NCBI RefSeq assembly: GCF_036250755.1
Contig: NZ_CP109583.1
Location: forward strand, 1,860,001 to 1,924,000
Direction of reading: 5' to 3'
Length of the DNA: 64,000 nucleotides
Source: Streptomyces uncialis
GTDB taxonomy: Bacteria > Actinomycetota > Actinomycetes > Streptomycetales > Streptomycetaceae
Shown one piece after another: positions 19,345 through 28,272 of the stretch. Each line of letters opens with the position of its first letter. The first letter of the stretch is position 1. The notes under the pieces are model-generated. The model saw only the letters and a list, made by a program, of their open reading frames with translations. It was not told the DNA's origin and did no database searches. The position numbers were made by a program, and so were the translations under genes.

Positions 19345-20637
19345 TCACTCCTGCGGGGTCGTCTCCTCCCGGATGACCTGCTGGGCGGCACGGAAGGCGC
19401 GGTTGGCAGCGGGCACACCGCAGTAGACGGCGGCCTGGAGCAGGATCTCCTTGATCTCCGCGGGGGTGAGCCCGTTGCGCAGCGCGGCCCGGGTGTGGGT
19501 GGCCAGTTCCTCGGTGTGGCCGCCCGCCACCAGCGCGCTGAGGGCGGCCGTGCTGCGCAGCCGCCGGTCGAGTCCGGGGCGGTCCCACACCTCGCCCCAG
19601 GCGTAGCGGGTCACGAACCGCTGGAAGTCCTCCGAGAAGTCGTCGGCGGCGTCGAGCGTACGGTCCACGTGCGCGTCGCCGAGCACTTCGCGGCGTACCT
19701 TCAGCCCCGCCTCGTAGGCGTCGCCCGTGGGCCTGCCGCCGGACTGTTCCGCGGCGGGCGCGATGGCGGCGACGGCGACCGCCGCGGGCGGTGCGGCCGG
19801 GGCGGGGACGGTCGCCGTGGTGACGAGCCGGTGCTGTCCGGTCGCGTCGGACTGCGCGGCCCAGGACGTGGAGAAGTGCCGTACGAGCAGATCGGTGACC
19901 GCGACGGGCTGTTCCACGGCGGCCAGATGGGAGGCGCCGGGGACGACGGCGAGCCGGGCGTCGGGGATGCCGGCGACAAGGGTCCGTGCCTCGGCGGGCC
20001 CGGTGACCTTGTCCTCGGAGCCGACGAGGACCAGCGTCGGCACTCCTATCCGGGCGAGCGCGGCCCGCGCGTCGAAGGTGGCGAGCGCCTCGCAGGCGGC
20101 GATGTAGCAGCCCGGGTCGGTGGTGCGCACCATCTGCACGGCCCACTCGGTGATCGCGGGCTGGGCCGCGGCGAACCCGGGGGTGAACCAGCGCTCGGGC
20201 GACGACCGCGCGATCGGGTCGAGCCCGTTGGTCCGTACGACGACCCCGCGCTGGCGGAACTCGTCGGGGGTGCCGAACCGGGGCGAGGAGGCGATCAGGG
20301 CCAGCGAGGCGACCCGGTGGGGCTGGCGCAGCGCGAGGTCGATCCCTATGGCGCCCGCGAAGGCACAGCCCGCGTAGCCGAAGCGCTGGACACCCAGCTC
20401 GTCGAGCAGTGCCACCAGCCGGTCGGACAGTTCCCCGACGGAGGACACCGGGCGGGCGGGGGCGCCTCCGTGGCCGGGCAGATCGAACCGCAGGACGCGC
20501 CACTGACCGGCGAGCTCCGGGACCTGGCGGTCCCACATGTGCCATGTGGTACCCAGGGAAGGCCCGATCACCAGGACCGGAGCGTCTTCTGGCCCGTCAA
20601 AGCGGTGTTGCAGGGTGTTCGGTGGTGTCTCAGTCAC
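19345..20637 (-). CDS. PcaD-PcaC-like fusion (enol-lactonase-like / carboxymuconolactone decarboxylase-like)
   Basis: Residues ~1-255 form an alpha/beta hydrolase of the 3-oxoadipate enol-lactonase type (RFDLPGHGGAP, LIASSPRFGTPDEFRQRG, GASHLAAVEQP). Residues ~305-430 form a carboxymuconolactone decarboxylase domain (EVWDRPGLDRRLRS, NGLTPAEIKEILLQAAVYCG). An Ala/Pro linker joins them, as in PcaL proteins of the protocatechuate branch of the beta-ketoadipate pathway. The nucleophile elbow reads GCAFAG, so the usual Ser position is Ala, which questions lactonase activity. No other pca genes are nearby. GTG 20637 is preferred (GAGAGG 9 bp upstream) over GTG 20661. Confidence 0.78.
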   Translation of the reverse strand: MTETPPNTLQHRFDGPEDAPVLVIGPSLGTTWHMWDRQVPELAGQWRVLRFDLPGHGGAPARPVSSVGELSDRLVALLDELGVQRFGYAGCAFAGAIGIDLALRQPHRVASLALIASSPRFGTPDEFRQRGVVVRTNGLDPIARSSPERWFTPGFAAAQPAITEWAVQMVRTTDPGCYIAACEALATFDARAALARIGVPTLVLVGSEDKVTGPAEARTLVAGIPDARLAVVPGASHLAAVEQPVAVTDLLVRHFSTSWAAQSDATGQHRLVTTATVPAPAAPPAAVAVAAIAPAAEQSGGRPTGDAYEAGLKVRREVLGDAHVDRTLDAADDFSEDFQRFVTRYAWGEVWDRPGLDRRLRSTAALSALVAGGHTEELATHTRAALRNGLTPAEIKEILLQAAVYCGVPAANRAFRAAQQVIREETTPQE

Positions 20638-20667
20638 CCGGAAAACCCTCTCATCTGTCACGAGATG

Positions 20668-20967
20668 TCACATCGCCGGGGTGGACCTGGCCAGTCTCGG
20701 CTCTCCCACAATGCCAGCTCCGGCGCCGGGACCCTCAAGCGACCAGGTATGGCTCACCGGCATGTACTCGTGTCCGGGGTCATCCTGGCGTGCCCTTCCC
20801 CAGGCGGCTCGGGTTGCGCGCCTTCCCCACGTAGAACGCTTGACTGTAGCCGGATGCCCCTCCCGGACTCCTGCCGTCCACAAGCAGCAGCCGGACTCCG
20901 AATCCACCTCGACCTTGCTGGCCATTCGGCTCGGCGAGACGCTCAGCAGGTAGACCGCGTGGCTCAC
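20668..20967 (-). pseudogene. Degenerate HNH-endonuclease gene coupled to integrase
   Basis: It begins at GTG 20967, overlapping the integrase stop (GTGA). The open frame reads SRMASKVEVDSESGCCLWTA, typical of phage HNH proteins. The expected next piece (GYSQAFYVGKARN) is in another frame, and TRAAWGRARQDDPGHEY returns to the first. Two compensating shifts and the lack of the His-Asn-His core show decay. The ORF then continues into unrelated sequence to 20668. Small coupled HNH genes are common beside phage integrases. The element's left boundary probably lies here. Confidence 0.6.
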
Positions 20968-22184
20968 GCTTCCTCCTCCGTAGCCCCGTGCAGGCCGCCC
21001 CACGTGGCGGCGGCTCCACGAAGATCCTCTACATCCGGCTTTACATACCACCGCTTGGTCGTCTTGATATTCGTATGCCCGGCCCATCGCGCGAGTATGT
21101 GGTCAGGCACGCCGTTGTTGGCGAGGAAGGTGAAGCACGACGAACGTGCGTCGTAGAGCCTGACCCGACGGAGCCCCAGAACCTCCATAAGCCGGTACGC
21201 GCGCCGCCGAAGTTGCTTGATCGTGAAGGCATCGCCCGCCTCGTGTACGAGCACGTAGCCGGACACCACGTACGCCTCCCCCAGAATGATTCTCTCCTCG
21301 GCTTGGAGAGCCCGAAATGCCTTGAGGGCACCTAGCACCGGAGCTGGCAGCGGCAGAGCACGCTCACCCGAAAGGGATTTGGTGTCCTTCTCCACGACGT
21401 ACCGGTTGCCCATCATCGTACGTGTGTTGGCAATGATGATGATGGCGTTCTCCAGGTCGACGTCTTCCCATCGAAGGCCGCAGACTTCAGCTGGACGAAG
21501 CCCCATCAGCGATAGAAGGAGGCCAGCGTACAGGCGCTCTCCTCTGATGCCATGGATGAACTCCTGAACCTCCTGGACGTTCCAGGGCCGCACTTCCTCC
21601 TTAGCTTTCCGCTCCTCCTTACGCGCCCTCCGTGGAATGGTCACGTGTGTAGCGGCATTTACGTACACCAACCGCCGGGTAACGGCTCTTCCCAGCGCTT
21701 CCTTCAGCCGTCCGAGGCTCATATCCACACTCGTGACACTGAGTGGCGTCCCGACCCTTTTGCCACGCACACGGCCATGCGAAAGCGCCCAGTCCCTCCA
21801 CTCTTCCACGTGCTCTTCAGTAAGATCCTGGAGGCGGATGTTTCCTAGCCTCCCCCGAACTCGGTCCAGGGTAATCCGGTAATTGTATATGGTGGTTTCT
21901 TCGAGATCCTCCGCCTTCATGGCCAGCCATCGGTCGAGCCACTCATTCACAGTAATCTTGTTGGGCGGCACAAACGATCCCTCATGCCGCCGATTAGCTA
22001 TGCTCGCATACTCAGCTCTAGCTTCCTTCAACGAGTCAAAGGTGCGCCTCACCTGCTTACGCTTCCCGCTTTCGGGGTCGATTCCTGCGTCGACAACAAA
22101 ACGGTATCTAATCTTCCCCTTCGAGTTCGGCGGAAGTTTCTTGATGGGATCGGTCAGAACACTCACTCTCCTTAACAGCGGCAC
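20964..22184 (-). CDS. int: Tyrosine site-specific integrase
   Basis: It catalyses integration and excision of a phage or integrative element. About 400 aa: an AP2-like arm-binding N-terminus (GKIRYRFVVDAGIDPESGKR), a SAM-like core-binding domain (TVNEWLDRWLAMK), and the catalytic domain with Arg in SLMGLRPAEVCGLRWEDV. The box II motif reads LYDARSSC, and ARWAGHTNIKTTKRWY carries the His and nucleophile Tyr. Box II lacks the usual second His (HT-like position is SS), a modest deviation. Base composition is visibly less GC-rich than its neighbours, fitting transfer. The start is uncertain: GTG 22184 or GTG 22166, which abuts AAGGAG. Confidence 0.9.
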   Translation of the reverse strand: MPLLRRVSVLTDPIKKLPPNSKGKIRYRFVVDAGIDPESGKRKQVRRTFDSLKEARAEYASIANRRHEGSFVPPNKITVNEWLDRWLAMKAEDLEETTIYNYRITLDRVRGRLGNIRLQDLTEEHVEEWRDWALSHGRVRGKRVGTPLSVTSVDMSLGRLKEALGRAVTRRLVYVNAATHVTIPRRARKEERKAKEEVRPWNVQEVQEFIHGIRGERLYAGLLLSLMGLRPAEVCGLRWEDVDLENAIIIIANTRTMMGNRYVVEKDTKSLSGERALPLPAPVLGALKAFRALQAEERIILGEAYVVSGYVLVHEAGDAFTIKQLRRRAYRLMEVLGLRRVRLYDARSSCFTFLANNGVPDHILARWAGHTNIKTTKRWYVKPDVEDLRGAAATWGGLHGATEEEA

Positions 22185-23387
22185 ATCAACAATGCAGCTT
22201 CTACCGATAAGGGTTAGGCGAAATTACGGCATTATCTGCTCCCGCTCCACCGCCAGGCACAGCCGCGAGCGAACTCGATCAATTCTCTTCACGATCCCCG
22301 ATTTCGGCTACCGGGGATCGTGGCCTATATTCCACCCCAAATTCGAGGCTACGAGGTCAACCGGACAGACCGGAGCGCGGGGTGGGCATCGTCTTCGACC
22401 AAGACGACCAGCCCGCCCCCAGTGGGTCGTCTGAGGTTGCGAGTAACGACGCGCTCGGGGCACCGACAACTCGGGCGACAGCACCGGGATGGGCTGTGCC
22501 CTGCGAGTACCATCAACTGCTTTGCGATCTCCGTGCTGCACCAAGCCCTTACCGATAGCCCGGCCGCGCAGAGGCAGTCGTAGCCAGGCTTCCGACTGGG
22601 CGGTCTACGCGTTTCTGGCGCCAAGCGTCAGAAGGACCGGAGGCAGTGAAGCGGACCGATCGAAGTACGGGCTGCGGGAGGCGGGCCTCCTTCGGAGGGG
22701 CCATGGCGCGAGAAAGGGCACGGCGAGCGGCATCGAAACGGCTGGCCTCCTCACTGCATAAATATCTCTGACCTGGTGTTTCCGGGAAGTTATACGTTGA
22801 CATGGCCTCCGGGGATGGTTCCAGTCCCGTGGGGCTCTTTCTCGTCTGCTGTGGGCGAATACCTTCTCGGCCTGTAGCGGTGAGAGACGCTGCACCGCTA
22901 CGTGGCCGACCGGACCGCTGGGCACTATGGCCCTGATCGGACCAGCCGCCTGGCTCGGCGCCAAAGCGAGCCACCCTCACGGGCGGTCGGGCCTCATTCC
23001 GACTACAGCTCGTGATCAGCCGATCCCAAGTCGACCATGGGCCGAGTGGTGGTGACGACCTGGACTTGGTGAGTGCAGGCCTACAAGGCGACGGCCAGCG
23101 ACAGCTTTGGCTCAGCGGCGGCATGCCGCACGGCCGGACGTCGCAAGATGGGCCAGCAAGTGCGGCGTGACCCGCAACAGGCCCTGCAGGAACCGCAGAG
23201 CACCCGGGCCGCGCTCTTCCACCAGCTTGTGGCACCGGGGCCCGGCTCGGCTTCTCCACAAGTCCGCTCATCGTCTGTGCTGGCCCGTACCCGAGCAGAC
23301 GACCACCGGTGCTCCCCGCGTCGAAGGGGTGTGGAAAGTACAAACGAGTGTCTGGTCGGGGCCCGAGCTGTCTTGAATTGCTCCCGG
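22185..23387. other. 1.2-kb low-coding region of the mobile-element scar, with one hairpin
   Basis: No frame here shows convincing codon bias or a recognisable domain; the minus-strand frames of 70-120 codons look accidental. A perfect 11-bp inverted repeat (CACGATCCCCG 22290-22300 and its complement 22312-22322) with an 11-base loop lies upstream of int. It may be a terminator, an excisionase-type site or part of an attachment region. Short fragments (for example near 23150-23250) look like eroded coding sequence. I could not find a matching direct repeat that would mark att sites. Confidence 0.45.
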
Positions 23388-24524
23388 TCAGTGCTGCGGT
23401 TCGGCCCGCTGGCTGGTGAGGTTCTGGAGGAGACGGGTGTTGGTTGCCGTGTCGTGTCCGAGGGTGAGTCCGTGCCGGGGGAGCCTGGACAGGAGTTTGG
23501 TGAGGTCGTCCCGCTGGGCCGGGTGGGGTTCGGTGCTGGCGGGGGCCAGACCGAAGATGTCGGGGTAGCGGTCTTCGGTGCCTGCTGTGAAGAAGTCGTC
23601 GGGGGTGAGTTCGCGGCCTTCGCCGGTGACGGCCGGGTCCTGCGCGGTAGTGATGCGGGGGAAGAGGATGTGGGCTGCCGTACCGTCGGCAGCGAGCGGT
23701 GCGCCGAGCCAGGTCTGGATCTGGTCGGGGAAGAACTGGGGTTTCAGTTCCTTGCCCTTCTCGTTCCACAGGGGTTCGCGGGTGCCGGAGGTGAGGGCGT
23801 CGGTGACGCGCTGGTGCTGGGTGGGGTGCAGGGTTTCGCCCGCGAGGACGCGTGCTCGTACGCCGTCGTACAGTCCGAGGGCGTCGAGCAGGCCGAGTCC
23901 GATGGCGGCGGCTGCGGGCCAGGGCAACACCTGGACTCCGCCGTCGGCGGTGGGGCGGACGAAGACGCGGTCGTTGGCCAGCAGGCGCCATCCGGCGCGG
24001 GCCAGCAGCAGGGCCGTGGTGCTCTTGCCCGCGCCTTTCCCGCCGAGCGTGAGGACAGCGCGGCCGTCCTTGACGGCAGCTGAGGCGTGGAGGATCTGCC
24101 ATCCGTCCGCGATGAGCTGGGAGCGGAGCAGTTCGCGGGCGAGGCGTGCGGCCGCGGTGGCGACCGGGGTGGGGGCGCCACCGACGATCCGCAGCCGCCG
24201 TTCGGCGGGCTCGTAGTGGTAGGCGAGGTCCTGGCCGGGCTGGGCGGCGGTCACGGTGCCGTCGCTGTGGCGTCGGTGGACCATGACTGTTCCGGCGTAG
24301 GGGCTGGTCTGGTGCGGGCGGTCGAGCGCGTTCCGGGTCAGCCGGGAGAGTTCTGCTGCGTCGATGTCGGCGGCCACGACCGGTCCGGTGAGGGGGCCGG
24401 TGTGCTCCGTGGCGTTCCACCAGGGACCGAAGTAGCGGCGGGACCATGCGGGGATGGAGTGGGCGTCGCTGGTGACGGTGACGGTGTGGCCGGCAGTGGT
24501 GATGCGAGTGATGTTCGGGCTCAC
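23388..24524 (-). CDS. HPr-kinase-like P-loop protein (378 aa)
   Basis: A cytoplasmic ATP-binding protein with the HPr-kinase/phosphorylase-type C-terminal fold. Walker A GGKGAGKS is at ~161-168, preceded by GWQILHASAA, and followed by LLANDRVFVRPTADGG in the position of the HPrK acidic strand. Residues 1-140 are unrecognised. Stand-alone proteins of this kind occur in RiPP and other biosynthetic or transfer loci rather than in sugar regulation (general knowledge). The GTG start at 24524 lies immediately after, and in frame with, the decayed dehydrogenase gene, so the two were probably one transcription unit. Substrate unknown. Confidence 0.72.
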   Translation of the reverse strand: MSPNITRITTAGHTVTVTSDAHSIPAWSRRYFGPWWNATEHTGPLTGPVVAADIDAAELSRLTRNALDRPHQTSPYAGTVMVHRRHSDGTVTAAQPGQDLAYHYEPAERRLRIVGGAPTPVATAAARLARELLRSQLIADGWQILHASAAVKDGRAVLTLGGKGAGKSTTALLLARAGWRLLANDRVFVRPTADGGVQVLPWPAAAAIGLGLLDALGLYDGVRARVLAGETLHPTQHQRVTDALTSGTREPLWNEKGKELKPQFFPDQIQTWLGAPLAADGTAAHILFPRITTAQDPAVTGEGRELTPDDFFTAGTEDRYPDIFGLAPASTEPHPAQRDDLTKLLSRLPRHGLTLGHDTATNTRLLQNLTSQRAEPQH

Positions 24525-24536
24525 GGGGCGGGTGTC

Positions 24537-25265
24537 TCCTTCGGCGTAGTGCCTGATCTTCTGGTAGGCGGTGCGGACCTTCTGGTCCGCCTCGGCGAAC
24601 AGTCGTTGTTCCGCGGCGTCGAGGCAGGCAAGGACTACGGTGGCCCTTGCCCGCGGTGAACCTCAGCGGGGTTCCGAGGCAGGACCCGTCCGGGTTGACG
24701 ACGGGACAGTTCCACCACGTTGTTCACCAGGCCGAGTGCGGCGGTGAGTGCGGTCCGGTGAGGACCGCGCCGGCGGGGCCGGAGCGGGCGCGGCCTAGTC
24801 GCGCGTTGATCCGGCAGGGGCGGGCGGTCAGTTCCTTGTGGACGGCCTGCATCGGAACGGCGGTGGGGAGGCCGTTGACGCGGGTGGCGGTGGCGCACAC
24901 CACGGCGGCGTCGCCGTGCTCCCCGATCACGCGTCCTTCGACGGAGGCGACGGGAACGGCGAGGAGTCGGGCGAGGGTGAGACGGTAGCGGGCGCTGTCG
25001 GTGGCCGAGCCGACGCCGAAGACGCGGGTGGCGCCGGAGGTCTCGGTCATCAGGCGGGTCAGGGGGTCCACGGGGTCGTCACCACGACCACAGGCCCGGT
25101 GTATCCGGTGAGCTGCTTTCCCATCGCCGCGATGACGGGTGGGTTGGCGGTGAGGCCGGCCATCCGCACATCGCTGTGAGCGGTGTTGGTGAATGGTGCC
25201 CGTGGGCAGACCACGACGGCGTGGCAGGACTCGCGCATCTGTGCCGCGTCGGCTCTCGCCACCCG
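24537..25265 (-). pseudogene. Lactate/malate-dehydrogenase-like gene, 5'-truncated and frameshifted
   Basis: Pieces in three frames line up as one LDH/MDH-fold protein: VARADAAQMRESCHAVVVCP, then GPVVVVTTP | VDPLTRLM across a shift near 25065. VFGVGSATDSARYRLTLARL and the catalytic-His motif VIGEHGDAAVV follow. Then GLVNNVVELS, NPDGSCLGTPLRFTAGKG and finally ATVVLACLDAAEQRLFAEAD are in different frames. The N-terminal Rossmann half is missing, because the sequence joins a transporter gene at ~25266. It directly precedes the HPr-kinase-like gene. Lost function is likely unless the shifts are errors; even then the cofactor site is absent. Confidence 0.7.
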
Positions 25266-25598
25266 TACCGACTGGATGCCCTGGAACATGATGGCGATGG
25301 ACACCACGCCGGGTACCAGGGCGGTGGCGAACGCGGACTCCCCCGCCCTGCCCCCGGCGGACCCTACGCCCTGCCCGATGACGGGGAAGACGTAGAGGAA
25401 CACGAACACCAGCAGGAACGGCTGCATCAGCGTCCGTCCGGCGAACTCGCCGAAGTTCTTGCGCAGCACCGTCAGATCGCGCCGGATCAGGGCGCCCAGG
25501 GCGAGCCGGCTCGACGCGGCGGCCGAACGCCGCGGCACGAGGTCGATCCGGTGCGCGGGCGGGACACGGTCGGCGGGGGCCGTACCGGGGGTGGACAT
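25266..25598 (-). pseudogene. Truncated ABC-2 type permease
   Basis: The first ~111 residues of a drug-type ABC-2 permease are intact (ALIRRDLTVLRKNFGEFAGR, then PFLLVFVFLYVFPVIG and LVPGVVSIAIMFQGIQSV). The reading frame then runs without a stop into the dehydrogenase-like remnant, ending at 25059 as a 179-codon chimera. The remaining ~150 residues and four or so membrane spans are gone. ATG 25598 overlaps the ATPase stop (ATGA). Without a permease the upstream ATPase has no obvious partner in the window. Confidence 0.8.
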
Positions 25599-26623
25599 CA
25601 CTCCCTCAGCTCCTTTCCGGTGAGACCGATGAACACCGTTTCCAGGGTGCTCCGGGCGAGCGAGAGGTCGACAAGTTCGACGCCCCCGGCCTCGGCGCTG
25701 GTGACGACCCTCGTCAGCAGCCGGTCGTTGCCCTTGACCTGGAGTTCGACTCCGCCGTCGAGGGGCCGGGTGCGGATGATCTCCGGGATGTCCCGGCGGA
25801 GCAGCGCCTCCAGCCGGTCCACGGGGCCGTTGGCCATGACCGTGACGGTGGTGTCGGCGCCCAGCCCCCGTTTGAGCGCGTCGGGGGTGTCCAGGGCGAG
25901 CACCCGGCCGTGGTCGACGATCGCCACCCGGTCGCAGAGGCGGTCCGCCTCCTCCATGTTGTGCGTGGTGAGCACGATGGTCTGCCCGTCGGCGATCAGC
26001 CGCTCCAGCACCTCCCACAAGGCGAGGCGGCCCTGTGGGTCCAGGCCGCCCGTCGGTTCGTCGAGGAACAGGACGGCGGGGCGGTGGAAGATGGCCCGGG
26101 CGAGCATCAGGCGCTGGGCCATGCCTCCCGACAGGGCTTGGACGGGTGAGGACGCCCAGCGCGCGAGACGGAACTCGTCGAGGAGCTCGTCCGCCGTCCG
26201 GCGTGACTCGCGGCGCGGGAATCCGAAGAGCAGTCCGTGGAAGTAGAGGTTCTCCCGGACCGTCAGCGAGCGGTCGAGGGTGTTCTGCTGGGTTACCACG
26301 GCGATGATCTGCTTCGCCCGGGTCGGCTGGGCGACGATGTCGATGTCGCCGATGCGGGCAGAGCCCGCGGTGGGCACCACACGGCCGGTGAGCATCCCGA
26401 CCGTGGTGGTCTTGCCCGCGCCGTTGGGGCCCAGCAGACCGAAGATCTCGCCCCGCCGCACGGTGAGGTCGATCCCGTCCACAGCCACGACGTTCCCGGC
26501 CGGATACACCTTCCTCAGGCCGGTGGTGCGGACCACGACCGGGGCGTCCGGGTCGTGCGCGGCGCGGGCCGGCGCGGGCCGCTCGGCGGGGGCGGTGTCC
26601 CCACCCGTTCCGGGCACCGTCAT
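25598..26623 (-). CDS. DrrA-type ABC transporter ATPase
   Basis: ATP-binding subunit of a drug or lipid exporter. Of its 341 aa, residues ~30-250 form the NBD: Walker A GPNGAGKTTT, signature LSGGMAQR, Walker B AVLFLDEPTGGLDP and the H-loop in VLTTHNMEEAD. A C-terminal DrrA-like extension (VELVDLSLARSTLETVFIGLTG) follows. It overlaps its neighbours on both sides by 4 bp, so the four genes from the SPFH protein to the permease form one operon. The downstream permease is truncated, so function is doubtful here. Confidence 0.9.
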   Translation of the reverse strand: MTVPGTGGDTAPAERPAPARAAHDPDAPVVVRTTGLRKVYPAGNVVAVDGIDLTVRRGEIFGLLGPNGAGKTTTVGMLTGRVVPTAGSARIGDIDIVAQPTRAKQIIAVVTQQNTLDRSLTVRENLYFHGLLFGFPRRESRRTADELLDEFRLARWASSPVQALSGGMAQRLMLARAIFHRPAVLFLDEPTGGLDPQGRLALWEVLERLIADGQTIVLTTHNMEEADRLCDRVAIVDHGRVLALDTPDALKRGLGADTTVTVMANGPVDRLEALLRRDIPEIIRTRPLDGGVELQVKGNDRLLTRVVTSAEAGGVELVDLSLARSTLETVFIGLTGKELRE

Positions 26624-27051
26624 CGTCCGCCCCGCCGGAACCAGTGGGCGCGGCGCTGGTGGCGGGCAGGTGGTGGGGCGTCGGGGTACGGGAGGCCGCC
26701 GCCGTCCGGGGGCGCGGGGGCGACCGGTCCGGGAGGGGGCGGGCCGGGTGACGTGTCCGTCGGGGGATGCAGCCCTTCCGTCGAGTAGTTCGTGGTCGCG
26801 ATGGTGTCCACGAGCTGCTGTTCGGTGAAGTTCTCGGAACCGGGGACATGGGGGACGAAGCCGATGAGGGTGCCCTCGTCGACGATCTCCGCGTCCAGCC
26901 CGGCGGCTCCGTCGACGTCCCAGAGCGCTTCGATCCCTCCGTCGATGACCACGCGGATGCCGAATTCGTAGACCCCGGCCTCCACGAGGTGGGCCATCAC
27001 CTCGCGGGCCCGCAGCTGCTCCACCATGCGGCGGGCGCGTTCCTCATCCAT
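26620..27051 (-). CDS. Small unrecognised protein with Pro-rich tail (143 aa)
   Basis: N-terminal ~95 residues look like a compact alpha/beta domain (REVMAHLVEAGVYEFGIRVV, WDVDGAAGLDAEIVDEGTL). The Pro-rich and then basic tail (HQRRAHWFRRGGR) follows. The family is not recognised. It overlaps the SPFH gene at its start by 8 bp and the ATPase at its end by 4 bp, so it is made with them. An accessory role in the transporter or SPFH complex is a guess from position. Confidence 0.7.
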   Translation of the reverse strand: MDEERARRMVEQLRAREVMAHLVEAGVYEFGIRVVIDGGIEALWDVDGAAGLDAEIVDEGTLIGFVPHVPGSENFTEQQLVDTIATTNYSTEGLHPPTDTSPGPPPPGPVAPAPPDGGGLPYPDAPPPARHQRRAHWFRRGGR

Positions 27052-28240
27052 GTCGGTCTTCCTCCGCTTCGCGCCGGGGTGGCTGTCCGAGGGCTCCGCC
27101 GGAGGTCGTGGAGCGGAGCGAACGCAGGATGGCCATGCCCTGTCCCACCAGGCCCGCCGCCATGTCGTCGACGCCGTCGGTTCCGTTGAGCACCGTGAGG
27201 TTGGCTCCCGACATGCCCTCGGCAGCCGCCTGGGCCAGGACCGGGAGGTTCTCCACCACCCGGTTGGCCGCGAGAAGTTCCTGGTTGCCGTCCCGTAGCG
27301 AACGGGCGCGGGCCGAGTTCGCGTCCGCCTGGGCCTGCGCCAGGGTCCGCTCCGTGTAGGCCGTGCCGTCGGCCTCGAACTTGGCCCGGTCCCGGCCCGC
27401 CTCGGCAAGGGTGCGCTGCCGGTACGCCTCCGCGTCCGCCGGGCGTCGCACCTCCGCCTCCAGGTGCTGGGCCGCCAGTGACGCCTGGCGCTGGGCGAGC
27501 GCGGTCTGTTCCTCGATGACCTCCTGGGACGCCCGGGCCAGTGCCAGAGGTCCGGCCTGTGCGGCGCGGGCGTTGGACTGCTCCGTCTCGGCGGTGAACC
27601 CCGCGCGTTTGATCGCCGTGTCCCGTTCGTACTCGGCCTTGAGCGCGGCGGCCTGCTGTTCGCGTTCCGAGGCTTCCTGATCGGCCTTGGCCCGCGCGAT
27701 CCGGGCCTGGCCGGCCACCGCGGCGGCATGGGGAGCGGCGAGGTTGTCGATGTATCCGGTGGCGTCCTCGATCTCCTGGATCTGAAGAGCGTCCACGACG
27801 ATGCCCAGCTTCTCCATCTCGCCGTGGCTTCCCGCCATCACCTCCTGTGCGACCCTGCTGCGCTCACGGATGATCTGCTCCACCGTGAGTCCGCCGATGA
27901 TCGAGCGCAGATGTCCGGCGAAGATCCGTCCGACCAGTTCCTCCATCCGGCTCTGTTCCGACAGGAAGCGGCGGGCCGCGTTGGCGATCGACACGGCGTC
28001 GTCCCCGACCTTGAAGACGCACACGGCCCGGACCGTGAGCCGGATGCCCTGCTGAGTGACGCAGTCCTCGGCGATCTCCGCCTCCCGCAGGGCGAGCGAG
28101 AGCATGCGGGCCTTCTGCTTGATCGGCAGGACGAAGCTGCCGTGTCCGGTGACGATCCGGAACTGCGTGTCCTGTGCCTGCCGTTTGGAACCGGAGATCA
28201 GCATCGCCTCGTTGGGCGCTGGAACCTGCCAGAACAGCAT
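27044..28240 (-). CDS. SPFH/flotillin-like protein
   Basis: A membrane-microdomain scaffold of the stomatin/prohibitin/flotillin group. Of 398 aa, residues ~10-180 form the SPFH domain (RIVTGHGSFVLPIKQKARML ... IIGGLTVEQIIRERSRV). Residues ~190-320 are a long Ala/Glu/Gln-rich coiled coil (EREQQAAALKAEYERD), and AEGMSGANLTVLNGTDGVDD is the flotillin-like C-terminus. AGGTGG lies 4 bp before ATG 28240. It is paired with an OB-fold (NfeD-like) gene just upstream, the usual SPFH partner. Confidence 0.88.
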   Translation of the reverse strand: MLFWQVPAPNEAMLISGSKRQAQDTQFRIVTGHGSFVLPIKQKARMLSLALREAEIAEDCVTQQGIRLTVRAVCVFKVGDDAVSIANAARRFLSEQSRMEELVGRIFAGHLRSIIGGLTVEQIIRERSRVAQEVMAGSHGEMEKLGIVVDALQIQEIEDATGYIDNLAAPHAAAVAGQARIARAKADQEASEREQQAAALKAEYERDTAIKRAGFTAETEQSNARAAQAGPLALARASQEVIEEQTALAQRQASLAAQHLEAEVRRPADAEAYRQRTLAEAGRDRAKFEADGTAYTERTLAQAQADANSARARSLRDGNQELLAANRVVENLPVLAQAAAEGMSGANLTVLNGTDGVDDMAAGLVGQGMAILRSLRSTTSGGALGQPPRREAEEDRHG

Positions 28241-28272
28241 GTGACCACCTCGTGTCCGTCGGACGCGGAACT

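Noticed and set aside
20660..20970. tRNA gene as integration target
   Set aside because: No cloverleaf or TTCGA-type T-arm could be found on either strand near the integrase.
18730..21156. An 808-codon plus-strand frame spanning three leftward genes
   Set aside because: No biological gene would be antisense to xth-neighbour MBL and PcaD-like genes in full; composition is that of a shadow frame.
22349..22964. Two minus-strand frames of 91 and 119 codons as genes
   Set aside because: Codon bias is weak, there is no ribosome site, and the sequences look like random GC-rich translation.
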